The notes beneath the pieces were generated by a model. It saw nothing but the letters and a program-made list of their open reading frames with translations, made no database searches and was not told the origin of the DNA. The position numbers were made by a program, and so were the translations under genes. From NCBI GenBank assembly GCA_903887035.1, contig CAISOG010000162.1:1-6969 (forward strand): a DNA stretch of 6,969 bases. Reading direction: 5' to 3'. Shown one piece after another: positions 1 through 6,342 of this stretch. This DNA is from an uncultured Holosporaceae bacterium (GTDB lineage Bacteria > Pseudomonadota > Alphaproteobacteria > CAISOG01). The stretch's first letter is position 1. Every line of letters starts with the position of its first letter.

Positions 1-1027
1 CCAATGCTTCAGCGACTTTGGCAATCGAAAGATAGGGTTTATTGAGCAGATAGGCATGGATTTTCAGCGCGGTTTTTGATGCCTTGCCAATCTGGTCGAT
101 ACGCGCATGATCCCGCTCCAGCAGGTCGATGATCTTTTTGGCATCATCGGCAGCTTGGGTGGCCATTGCCGTCACGCCATCCAGAAAAAAGTCGCACCAT
201 CGTTCCCAATCGCCCTTCAGCCGCACATCCTGCAGCAGGTCATAGTAAAGCTGGCGATGCTCCTTAAAATGCAGGCTTAGGTATAGGATTGGATGCATCA
301 GCACCTCATCAGCACAAAGCAACAGGGTAATCAGCAACCGCCCCAAACGGCCATTGCCGTCAAGAAAGGGGTGGATGGTTTCAAACTGAACATGGATTAG
401 TGCGACCTTAATTAAAATTGGCAGTTTGTGATCATCATCATGGATGAATTTTTCCAGATCGCTCATCAACCCTGCGACCAACTCTGGTGGCGGCGGGACA
501 TAGAGCGCCTTGCCAGGGCGAATACCGCCAATCCAATTTTGTGAACGGCGAAAAGCGCCTGGGTCTTTGTTGGCACCACGCCCACCGCGCAGCAAAATTT
601 TGTGCATTTCACGAATCAGGCGGGCGGAAAGCGGAAAACCTTTGTGCATCCGATCCAACCCATGATTTAGGGCGGCGATGTAATTGCACACCTCCTCCAC
701 ATCATCCAAGGGAACCAATGGATTTTCGGCATTTTCAAACAGCAAAAGGTCAGACAGCGACGATTGCGTCCCCTCAATCTGCGAGGATACCAACGCCTCC
801 TTACGCACATACATGTAAAGAAACAGGCTAATGTCGGGCAAAAGCTTAGCCAGCGCATCAAGCGCGCCTAGGGCTTTCATGGCCTGATCCAGGGGTTTAT
901 ACAGCCGATCCATGTCAATAGCTGGCTTTGGGGGTAGGGGTGCGGGAACGTAGGAACGATAGGACTCACCCGCTGTGTTACAGGCAATATAGGTTCCCAA
1001 TCGTGTGTTGATAACCGTTTTTGTCAT
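1..1027 (-). CDS. Fic family protein (AMP-transferase type), C-terminus outside the window
   Basis: Fic-domain enzymes usually transfer AMP from ATP onto a hydroxyl side chain of a target protein; the target here cannot be told. The reading frame is open from ATG 1027 to the window edge, 342 residues with no stop. The catalytic motif HPFLDGNGRLGR is at about residues 219-230, with the catalytic His219 and the phosphate-binding DGNGR. An N-terminal inhibitory motif of the [S/T]xxxE[G/N] form (S81-SQI-E85-G86) suggests a self-inhibited class II Fic protein. A Fic_N-like segment precedes the core, and the last visible residues (about 318-342) look like the start of a winged-helix domain, as in stand-alone Fic proteins of about 370 residues. 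Start choice: GGAGGGG lies 9 nt upstream of the ATG. It is on the same strand as rpsP, 270 nt downstream of it. No antitoxin gene is seen beside it. GC content looks lower than in the pst genes, which may reflect transfer. Confidence 0.93.
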   Translation of the reverse strand, partial: MTKTVINTRLGTYIACNTAGESYRSYVPAPLPPKPAIDMDRLYKPLDQAMKALGALDALAKLLPDISLFLYMYVRKEALVSSQIEGTQSSLSDLLLFENAENPLVPLDDVEEVCNYIAALNHGLDRMHKGFPLSARLIREMHKILLRGGRGANKDPGAFRRSQNWIGGIRPGKALYVPPPPELVAGLMSDLEKFIHDDDHKLPILIKVALIHVQFETIHPFLDGNGRLGRLLITLLLCADEVLMHPILYLSLHFKEHRQLYYDLLQDVRLKGDWERWCDFFLDGVTAMATQAADDAKKIIDLLERDHARIDQIGKASKTALKIHAYLLNKPYLSIAKVAEAL

Positions 1028-1036
1028 AATGTCCGT

Positions 1037-1043
1037 CCCCTCC
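1037..1043 (-). promoter_or_regulatory. Ribosome binding site of the Fic gene
   Basis: On the minus strand GGAGGGG is followed by a 9-nt spacer and ATG at 1027. This strong Shine-Dalgarno match fixes the start of the Fic gene. Confidence 0.65.
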
Positions 1044-1133
1044 GCCCCCCAATTGGATGCCACCATCCCTGAATATAGGAAAGCTTTATTAAGGTTTAGC
1101 TGACAATCCCTAAATAAGAAAGCCGTTCCAAAA

Positions 1134-1194
1134 GGCGACTTAATGGCCTAAGAATAAGCACAAGCAGGATTAGGGCAGGCGACTTAATGGCTTA
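1134..1194. repeat. Pair of 17-bp direct repeats, 44 nt apart
   Basis: GGCGACTTAATGGCCTA at 1134-1150 and GGCGACTTAATGGCTTA at 1178-1194 differ at one base. The first copy runs on into AAG, so it contains CTTA-N6-TAAG, a short inverted repeat; in the second copy that symmetry is lost. The pair lies about 110 and 150 nt upstream of the Fic start. They could be protein binding sites or the remains of a duplication; the sequence does not decide. Confidence 0.7.
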
Positions 1195-1297
1195 TAACCA
1201 TCGTCAAAGCAGGCGCATTTTGGACGCGCGCATTCCATCAGCGATCGGGGCAACAGCCTAGCGGAACAGTCAGGCCAGATAATCAGGCTAGCCCGCC

Positions 1298-1831
1298 CTA
1301 AGCGGCGGATTCGTCAGCTTTTTCTTCGGTGGCGGCCTCGGCCGTTTCCTCAGCAGCTGCAGGTTCAGCAGCTGCTTCAGCTTCTGGGGCAGGCTCAGCC
1401 GGTGCAGCGGCGGCAGCGGCAGCCTCCTCAGCGGCCTTTTTCTTGGCTTCTTCGGCCGCTTCGGCAGCAGCCTTGGCCGCAGCCTCAGCCTTAGCGATGG
1501 CATCAGCAGCCGCCTTTAACCGCTCCTGCGCTTTTTTCTTAGGGGCGCTGCGAATGGGGGTTTCGGTCTGCGGAATCGCCGCAATCAGATTGGCATTGGC
1601 CAAAAAGCGTGCGACGCGGTCGGTTGGCAAGGCACCAACGCTTAACCAATGTTGTGCCCGTTCGGTCACCAACACGACGCGGTCGGCGTGCCCCTGCGGC
1701 AACATGGGGTTGTAGGAGCCTACCCGCTCCACAAAGCGACCATCGCGCGGGCTGGTAGCTTCCGCCACTACGATCTTGTAAAACGGCCGTTTTTTTGTTC
1801 CACCGCGAGCCAAACGAATCTTTAACGCCAT
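1298..1831 (-). CDS. rpsP: Small ribosomal subunit protein S16 (bS16) with a long Ala/Glu-rich tail
   Basis: S16 binds 16S rRNA and is needed for 30S subunit assembly. Residues 1-85 are a typical S16 fold: an N-terminal MALKIRLARGGTKKRPFYKI, then SPRDGRFVERVGSYNPM at about 27-43 and a TDRVARFLANA segment at about 70-80. The protein is 177 residues, against about 80-100 in most bacteria. The rest, from about residue 97, is a low-complexity extension: first a basic AxK helix-like part (about 97-135), then an Ala/Pro/Glu-rich acidic end to 177. Such tails occur in some alphaproteobacterial S16 proteins, but this one is long. Start choice: AGGA at 1845-1842 lies 10 nt before the ATG. The usual downstream partners rimM, trmD and rplS are not next to it. 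pstS is divergent, 170 nt from its start codon. Confidence 0.96.
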   Translation of the reverse strand: MALKIRLARGGTKKRPFYKIVVAEATSPRDGRFVERVGSYNPMLPQGHADRVVLVTERAQHWLSVGALPTDRVARFLANANLIAAIPQTETPIRSAPKKKAQERLKAAADAIAKAEAAAKAAAEAAEEAKKKAAEEAAAAAAAPAEPAPEAEAAAEPAAAEETAEAATEEKADESAA

Positions 1832-1841
1832 AACAACGTGT

Positions 1842-1845
1842 TCCT
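1842..1845 (-). promoter_or_regulatory. Ribosome binding site of rpsP
   Basis: On the minus strand AGGA (extended AGGAA) sits about 10 nt upstream of the rpsP ATG at 1831. Confidence 0.5.
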
Positions 1846-1965
1846 ATTAATGATTGAGGACTAGCAGCCTTAGCAAATTCCCAACCGAAGTTCAACTGTT
1901 TCGTTGGGCTTCTTGTGTTTTTTCGCAATTTTTATCGCTGGCGAAAATTCGTGAAGCCGCCTAAA

Positions 1966-1990
1966 CTGTCATCGCCGTCCGTTTTGTTAT
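1966..1990 (+). promoter_or_regulatory. Possible PhoB half-site and -10 box of the pst operon
   Basis: CTGTCAT at 1966-1972 is a perfect match to one half of the known Pho box (two CTGTCAT-like repeats 11 bp apart). The second half expected 11 bp up- or downstream does not match. TGTTAT at 1985-1990, 12 nt after the half-site, could be a -10 box, which is the distance seen in PhoB-activated promoters. Transcription would then start only a few bases before the pstS ATG at 2002. PhoB control of pst operons is well known; this particular site is a guess. Confidence 0.3.
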
Positions 1991-2001
1991 GGTTTTTCAA
2001 C

Positions 2002-3123
2002 ATGCCCCGTCGTTCCCAACGCTTTTTTTCCACCGCTCTATGGGCGCTGTTGTGCGGCCTTTTGCTGGCCAGCCCCCTTACCCCTGGTGCTATCGCCCTG
2101 GCCGATACGCAGCCAACGCCAGCATCCAAATCCCCCGCATCCAAACAGCCAGCGGATCAGCAACGCCTTAGAATTGTCGGATCAGCAACCGTTTACCCGA
2201 TGGTGACCCTGGTCGCGGAAAAATTTGGCCAGGCTGGCTATCCCACCCCAATTGTCGAAAGCCTGGGCACGGGCAGCGGTTTTAAGCTGTTCTGCTCCTC
2301 CAAAGATGCCAACAGCGGCAGTCACCCCGCCTTTGCCAACGCATCCCGCCCGATTAAGGACAGCGAGCGGCAGTTGTGTGCCGCCAATGGCCGTAAAGAT
2401 CTGGTGGAGATGCCCATCGGTTTTGACGGTATCGTCCTGGCGCACAGCAAAAAAACCCAGGATCTAAGCCTAAGCGCCGCCCAGTTATTTTTGGCGCTGG
2501 CCGATAAGGTGCCCGACCAAAACGGCCAATTGGTCAGCAATTTTTACCAAAATTGGGCGCAGATTGATGCCGCCCTGCCCAACCAACCCATCGTGATTTA
2601 TGGCCCCCCGCCTAGCGCGGGTACGCGCGACGCCCTGATTGAGCTGTTGACGGCTAAGGGCTGTGCCACCCTGCCCGCCTATGCCAAGCTGGCGGAATCG
2701 GTGCGCCAGGCGGCCTGTGCGGGATGGCGCCGCGATGGCCGATTTATTGAGGCGGGCGAAAATTATGACCTGATGATGCAAAAACTTAAGGCGCAACCGG
2801 GCAGCTATGGTCTGTTCGGCTATAGTTATTTTGATCAGCAGCGCGACAGCTTTCGTGCCACCAAGCTGAATGGGGTCAGCCCATCGCTGGACAGCATTGC
2901 CGATGGCACCTATCCGCTGGCACGCCGTCTTTATGTATATGCGGATGGGGCGATGTTGCGCCAATCGCCCCAGGCGGCCGCCTTTGCCAAAAGCCTGTTG
3001 GATGAATCGGCTGAGGGGGAGGATGGGTATTTAACCAGCGCTGGCCTGGTGCCGTTGCCCGCCGCCGAACGTGCCGCCACGCGCGCCAATCTTTCTGGCT
3101 ATATCGCGCCAACCGCCCCATGA
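2002..3123 (+). CDS. pstS: Phosphate ABC transporter, periplasmic phosphate-binding protein PstS
   Basis: PstS captures inorganic phosphate in the periplasm and hands it to PstC/PstA. From ATG 2002 the protein has 373 residues. Residues 1-34 form a signal peptide: basic MPRR start, hydrophobic core, cut after ALA. A Pro/Ser/Lys linker with a PASK duplication (40-48) follows. Family motifs are RIVGSATVYPM (57-67), GTGSGFKLFC (89-98), IGFDGIVLA (139-147), the ligand loop GPPPSAGTRD (201-210) and EAGENYDL (250-257). Cys98/Cys126 and Cys221/Cys239 may form disulfides. In relatives as I recall them the ligand loop reads SGTRD; here the Ser position is Ala206. Start choice: an in-frame ATG at 1915 would add 29 residues before the signal peptide and cover the putative Pho site, so 2002 is preferred, although no clear Shine-Dalgarno precedes it. 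It is the first gene of the pst operon; pstC begins 13 nt after its stop. Confidence 0.95.
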   Translation: MPRRSQRFFSTALWALLCGLLLASPLTPGAIALADTQPTPASKSPASKQPADQQRLRIVGSATVYPMVTLVAEKFGQAGYPTPIVESLGTGSGFKLFCSSKDANSGSHPAFANASRPIKDSERQLCAANGRKDLVEMPIGFDGIVLAHSKKTQDLSLSAAQLFLALADKVPDQNGQLVSNFYQNWAQIDAALPNQPIVIYGPPPSAGTRDALIELLTAKGCATLPAYAKLAESVRQAACAGWRRDGRFIEAGENYDLMMQKLKAQPGSYGLFGYSYFDQQRDSFRATKLNGVSPSLDSIADGTYPLARRLYVYADGAMLRQSPQAAAFAKSLLDESAEGEDGYLTSAGLVPLPAAERAATRANLSGYIAPTAP

Positions 3124-3136
3124 ACGACACGTCCCC

Positions 3137-4108
3137 ATGAATGCCGCCGCCGCCCTGACCGAATCACAGCGCCACCGCCGCCGTCGCTGGCAACGCAGGC
3201 GTGAGGGTGCCTTAACCGCGCTGTTCGCCCTGGCCGCCAGCCTGGCGGTGCTGGTCACCCTGGGCATGGTGATGACCCTGTTCAGCGGGGCAGTCGGGTT
3301 TTTGCAGCGGGTCGGGCTGGTGGATTATCTGTTCGGCTTGGTTTGGCAACCGCAAATTGGGATGCGGGCGGATCAGGGGCTGGTTGAGGGGCAATTTGGG
3401 CTGTTACCCCTGCTGGGCGGTAGCCTGCTGATTACCGTGCTGGCGCTACTGCTGGCGGTGCCAATCGGCCTGGGCGCGGCTATTTTTCTGGCGGAATATG
3501 CCACTTCAGGGCAACGCAATCGGCTTAAGCCGCTGCTGGAGCTGCTGGCGGGCATTCCCACCGTGGTTTATGGATTCTTTGCCGCCCTGGTGGTTGCCCC
3601 CTTGCTGCATTATCTTGGCGGACAGCTGGGGATTGCGGTGTCGGCGGAAAGCGCCTTGGCATGCGGGCTGGTGGTGGGGGTGATGATCATTCCCTTTGTC
3701 GCCTCGATGGCCGATGATGCGCTGTATGCGGTGCCCCAAGCCTGGCGGGATGCCGCCATTGCCCTGGGGGCGACCCATGCCGAAATGATTCGCCGCACCG
3801 TGCTGCCCGCTGCCTTTCCTGGCTTGGTCAGTGCCTGCCTGATTGGATTTTCTAAGGCGATTGGCCAAACCATGATTGTGTTGATGGCGGGATCCCTGAC
3901 CGCCAACCTAACCTTTAACCCGCTGGACGGCGTGTCCAGCATGACCGCGCAGATCATCACGCTGCTTAGCGGGGATCAGGAATTTGCCAGCGCCGCAACG
4001 CTCTCTGCCTTTGCCCTGGCGCTAACCCTGCTAATCCTGGCGCTGTTAACCAACACGGTGGGGGTCAGCATGAATCAACGCTGGCGGCAACGGCATGGAC
4101 AAAACTAA
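3137..4108 (+). CDS. pstC: Phosphate ABC transporter, permease PstC
   Basis: PstC is one of the two inner-membrane channel subunits of the Pst importer. The 323-residue protein has a strongly basic cytoplasmic N-terminus (about 12-23) and about six membrane segments, near residues 26-48, 92-120, 133-160, 173-191, 225-252 and 285-308. The cytoplasmic EAA loop that contacts PstB is at about 205-224 (DAAIALGATHAEMIRRTVLP). The C-terminal part (LTANLTFNPLDGVSSMTAQI, then LLSGDQEF) matches alphaproteobacterial PstC. Odd point: the segment SKAIGQTM (239-246) has Lys240 and Gln244 where E. coli and other PstC proteins have Arg and Glu. Start choice: ATG 3137 lies 13 nt after the pstS stop. An upstream in-frame ATG at 3071 would overlap pstS by 53 nt and add 22 residues unlike the family. 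No strong Shine-Dalgarno is seen, so translation may be coupled to pstS. Confidence 0.94.
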   Translation: MNAAAALTESQRHRRRRWQRRREGALTALFALAASLAVLVTLGMVMTLFSGAVGFLQRVGLVDYLFGLVWQPQIGMRADQGLVEGQFGLLPLLGGSLLITVLALLLAVPIGLGAAIFLAEYATSGQRNRLKPLLELLAGIPTVVYGFFAALVVAPLLHYLGGQLGIAVSAESALACGLVVGVMIIPFVASMADDALYAVPQAWRDAAIALGATHAEMIRRTVLPAAFPGLVSACLIGFSKAIGQTMIVLMAGSLTANLTFNPLDGVSSMTAQIITLLSGDQEFASAATLSAFALALTLLILALLTNTVGVSMNQRWRQRHGQN

Positions 4109-4118
4109 GGGCAATATT

Positions 4119-4123
4119 GAGGG
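4119..4123 (+). promoter_or_regulatory. Ribosome binding site that favours a GTG start for pstA
   Basis: GAGGG lies 7 nt before an in-frame GTG at 4131. The alternative ATGs at 4095 (overlapping the pstC end by 14 nt) and 4155 have no comparable site. Confidence 0.55.
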
Positions 4124-4130
4124 AAAATTG

Positions 4131-5507
4131 GTGAGCCAAACGAAAGACACAGCGATGACCAAAGGCATGGCTTTATCCGCCCGCACCCATCAGCGCCGTT
4201 TGCGCCGCGCCCGCCACTTTCGCGCGCTAACCATCCTGGCTGTTGCCATGGCCTTAGCCCTATTGGGATTTTTGTTGACCAGCATTGGGGTTAAATCTTG
4301 GGAGGGGTTTAGCGAGGCGCAGGTGCGCTTAACCATTCCGCTGAACATTCCCCTGAACATTCCGTTGACCAGTCCGCTTGCCGTGCCCGCCACAGCGTCC
4401 CCTACAACGCCCTCAGCCCCCCCGACCACCACGGCTGACCAGCCTGCCTCCGCAACCGCCACCCCAGGCCAGGCGCAGGCCGATCCCTTTGCCCTGCTAA
4501 AGGCGGGATGGCAACAACGCTTTGGTGAGGCCAACAGCAGCCGTCGGTCACTGCAAACCATCTTTAGCCGCACCGCTGAGGAGCATATTGCCCAGGCGCA
4601 ATCGCGGGCAGGCAATCAGCCCGCCATAACCCTGTGGTTGCCCGCCAACCAACATATCAAACGCTACCTCAATAACCCCAGTGACCCTGGCTTAGCCGAT
4701 CTGCTTAGCCCCCATCAGCTGCAGTGTCTGGCCGAATTGCAGGCGGCGGGCGATTTACGCCGCAGCATGAGTGTGGATTTCTGGAACCAGCCTGATGCCC
4801 GTTCGCCTGAGGCCGCCGGCATTGCGGGCGCGTTGCTGGGATCCCTGATGACCATTTTGGTCACGCTGGCCGCCGCCCTGCCGCTGGGGCTGATGGCCGC
4901 CCTGTATTTGGAGGAGCTGGCACCCCGTCAACGCCGCCTGACCCGCGCCTGGTGGCGATTGGTTGAGGTGGTGACCATCAATTTGGCCGCCACCCCCTCC
5001 GTCGTTTTTGGCCTGTTGGGGCTAACGGTGTTTTTGCATTTGATGCATTTGCCGCGCAGTGCGCCCCTGGTCGGCGGGTTGGTGCTGGCCTTAATGGCGC
5101 TGCCCCTGATTATCATCGCCGCCCGCAACGCGATTCGCACGGTTCCTGTTGAGCAGCGGGATGCCGCCTTAGCCCTGGGCGCCTCACCGATGCAAGTCAC
5201 CCTGCATCATGTCTTGCCCGCCGCCTTTCCCGGCATGATTACCGGCGCGGTGTTGGCATTGGCGCATGTGTTGGGGGAGACGGCGCCGCTGATGCTGATT
5301 GGCATGGTGGCCTTTATTGCCAGCTACCCGACCAGCTGGCTTCAGCCCGCCACCACCCTGCCGATACAAATCTATCTGTGGGCAACCAGCCCTGAACCAG
5401 CCTTTGCCAGCAAGGCGGCGGCGGGTGTGGTGGTGCTGCTGGTGCTGGTGCTATCGCTGAATGCCTTGGCGCAGACCGCCCGCCGACGGTGGAAACATCG
5501 GTGGTAG
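4131..5507 (+). CDS. pstA: Phosphate ABC transporter, permease PstA with a large periplasmic insert
   Basis: PstA pairs with PstC to form the phosphate channel. With the GTG start the protein has 458 residues, far longer than the roughly 300 of E. coli PstA. A basic N-terminus and the first membrane helix (about 29-52) are followed by a periplasmic insert (about 53-228). This insert corresponds to the N-terminal DUF3333-type region of alphaproteobacterial PstA. It begins with four tandem (T/N)(I/S)PL units (68-83) and a Pro/Thr/Ala linker (84-118). The conserved transport core follows: about five more helices, the EAA loop DAALALGASPMQVTLHHVLP (344-363) and VLGETAPLMLIGMVAF (380-395), where PstA keeps the Glu that PstC lacks. 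Start choice: GAGGG 7 nt before GTG 4131. ATG 4095 would give 470 residues and overlap pstC by 14 nt; ATG 4155 would give 450. pstB follows after about 46 nt. Confidence 0.94.
   Translation: MSQTKDTAMTKGMALSARTHQRRLRRARHFRALTILAVAMALALLGFLLTSIGVKSWEGFSEAQVRLTIPLNIPLNIPLTSPLAVPATASPTTPSAPPTTTADQPASATATPGQAQADPFALLKAGWQQRFGEANSSRRSLQTIFSRTAEEHIAQAQSRAGNQPAITLWLPANQHIKRYLNNPSDPGLADLLSPHQLQCLAELQAAGDLRRSMSVDFWNQPDARSPEAAGIAGALLGSLMTILVTLAAALPLGLMAALYLEELAPRQRRLTRAWWRLVEVVTINLAATPSVVFGLLGLTVFLHLMHLPRSAPLVGGLVLALMALPLIIIAARNAIRTVPVEQRDAALALGASPMQVTLHHVLPAAFPGMITGAVLALAHVLGETAPLMLIGMVAFIASYPTSWLQPATTLPIQIYLWATSPEPAFASKAAAGVVVLLVLVLSLNALAQTARRRWKHRW
4332..4379 (+). repeat. Four tandem 12-nt units in pstA
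   Basis: Units ACCATTCCGCTG, AACATTCCCCTG, AACATTCCGTTG and ACCAGTCCGCTT follow each other in frame and encode TIPL, NIPL, NIPL and TSPL in the periplasmic insert just after the first helix. The middle units are the most alike, as expected for stepwise duplication. Confidence 0.8.
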
Positions 5508-5553
5508 CCCGCCAACAACAGCTGCGGCAGCCGCTTGCCCTCAACCTTCATTC

Positions 5554-6336
5554 ATGCCAACAATACCAACCATGACGCCCCCTTCCGACCCGAAATTCCT
5601 GTTGCGCAACGTCAGTGCGGCCTATGCCAGCAAGCCGGTGTTGCGCGATGTCAGCCTGTCCTTTGCCGACCGTCAGATCAGCGCGATTTTGGGCCCCTCA
5701 GGCTGTGGCAAATCGACCCTGTTGCGCTGTCTAAATCGCCTGAACGACCGCCTGCCCCAGTTTCGATTGTCGGGGCAGGTGCTGTTGGATGGCCAGGATA
5801 TTTACGCCCCCGATGCCGACGTTATCGCGCTAAGGCGGCGGGTGGGCATGGTGTTTCAAAAGCCCAATCCTTTCCCCAAATCGGTGTTTGACAATGTGGC
5901 CTATGGCATCCGCCTGCACAATTTGACCAACTCTGCCAGCGCGCTTGCCGACGCGGTGGAGGCCAGTTTGACCGATGCCGCGCTGTGGGATGAGGTTAAG
6001 GATCGGCTGGATCTGCCCGCGCAGCAGCTGTCGGGGGGGCAGCAGCAGCGGTTGTGCATTGCCCGCGCCCTGGCCATCAACCCCGAAGTCATTTTGCTGG
6101 ATGAACCCTGCGCCAGCCTGGATCCGCGGGCAACCGCGCGGATTGAGGAGCTGTTGGTGGCACTGGCCGCCCGCTATTGCCTGATTCTGGTTACCCACTC
6201 CCTGGCGCAGGCGGCACGGGTGGCGGCGGTTACCGCCCTGCTTGAGGAGGGAGCGGTGATTGAGGTCAACAACACCAGCGATTTTTTCACCAACCCCCAG
6301 CATCCCAAAACCCAACAATATCTCAGCGGGGGTTAG
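5554..6336 (+). CDS. pstB: Phosphate ABC transporter, ATP-binding protein PstB
   Basis: PstB is the cytoplasmic ATPase that drives phosphate import. The 260-residue protein has every expected motif: Walker A GPSGCGKST (47-55), Q-loop Gln102 in the PstB-typical FQKPNPFPKSVFDNVAYG (101-118), ABC signature LSGGQQQR (159-166), Walker B VILLDEP (179-185), D-loop SLD (188-190) and switch His215. The length is normal for PstB. It appears fully functional. Start choice is uncertain: ATG 5554 and ATG 5572 (254 residues) both fit the family, and neither has a clear Shine-Dalgarno. ATG 5461 would overlap pstA by 47 nt and add a non-conserved Pro/Ala stretch, so it is rejected. No phoU follows; the next gene begins 6 nt after the stop. 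Confidence 0.96.
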   Translation: MPTIPTMTPPSDPKFLLRNVSAAYASKPVLRDVSLSFADRQISAILGPSGCGKSTLLRCLNRLNDRLPQFRLSGQVLLDGQDIYAPDADVIALRRRVGMVFQKPNPFPKSVFDNVAYGIRLHNLTNSASALADAVEASLTDAALWDEVKDRLDLPAQQLSGGQQQRLCIARALAINPEVILLDEPCASLDPRATARIEELLVALAARYCLILVTHSLAQAARVAAVTALLEEGAVIEVNNTSDFFTNPQHPKTQQYLSGG

Positions 6337-6342
6337 GGGGCG

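Larger units (their letters stand above)
1028..1297. other. Non-coding gap between rpsP and the Fic gene
   Basis: This 270-nt stretch has no credible gene on either strand. It is AT-richer near the Fic end. It holds a 17-bp direct repeat (listed separately) and the Fic ribosome binding site. A TATATT box lies on the minus strand at 1077-1072, but the nearest TTGTCA (1106-1101) is 23 nt away, too far for a standard promoter. I could not find a convincing terminator with a T-run for rpsP here. Confidence 0.6.
1832..2001. promoter_or_regulatory. Divergent control region between rpsP and pstS
   Basis: This 170-nt gap must hold the promoters of rpsP (minus) and of the pst operon (plus). For rpsP, TTGAAC at 1895-1890 with a 17-nt spacer to TAAGGC at 1872-1867 is a possible but weak sigma-70 pair. 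There are two inverted repeats. One is CCCAAC (1880-1885) with GTTGGG (1903-1908), extended inward by GAA/TTC with one bulged C. The other is TTTTCGC (1920-1926) with GCGAAAA (1941-1947). Either may be an operator or, on the rpsP side, a leader hairpin. The exact start points cannot be placed from the sequence. Confidence 0.5.

Noticed and set aside
487..831. Open frame of 114 codons on the plus strand within the Fic gene
   Set aside because: It is antisense to an intact, clearly conserved Fic frame; its product is Pro/His/Arg-rich and unlike any family I know.
1..1027. Fic gene as a toxin-antitoxin pair
   Set aside because: No small antitoxin gene precedes it; the inhibitory motif is inside the same protein, so it is a stand-alone Fic enzyme.
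1134..1194. CRISPR array or insertion-sequence ends
   Set aside because: There are only two direct copies, 17 bp each, with no further units, no inverted ends and no transposase or Cas gene.
1329..1715. Open frame of 128 codons opposite rpsP
   Set aside because: It is an Ala/Ser-rich mirror of the GC-rich, low-complexity S16 tail and shows no domain.
2041..2064. Lipoprotein signal in PstS (Cys18)
   Set aside because: The residues before Cys18 are Ala-Leu-Leu, which do not fit a lipobox, and a standard ALA cleavage site follows at residue 34.
2485..2964. Open frame of 159 codons on the minus strand within pstS
   Set aside because: pstS is well conserved through this stretch; the antisense frame is a product of GC-rich codon bias.
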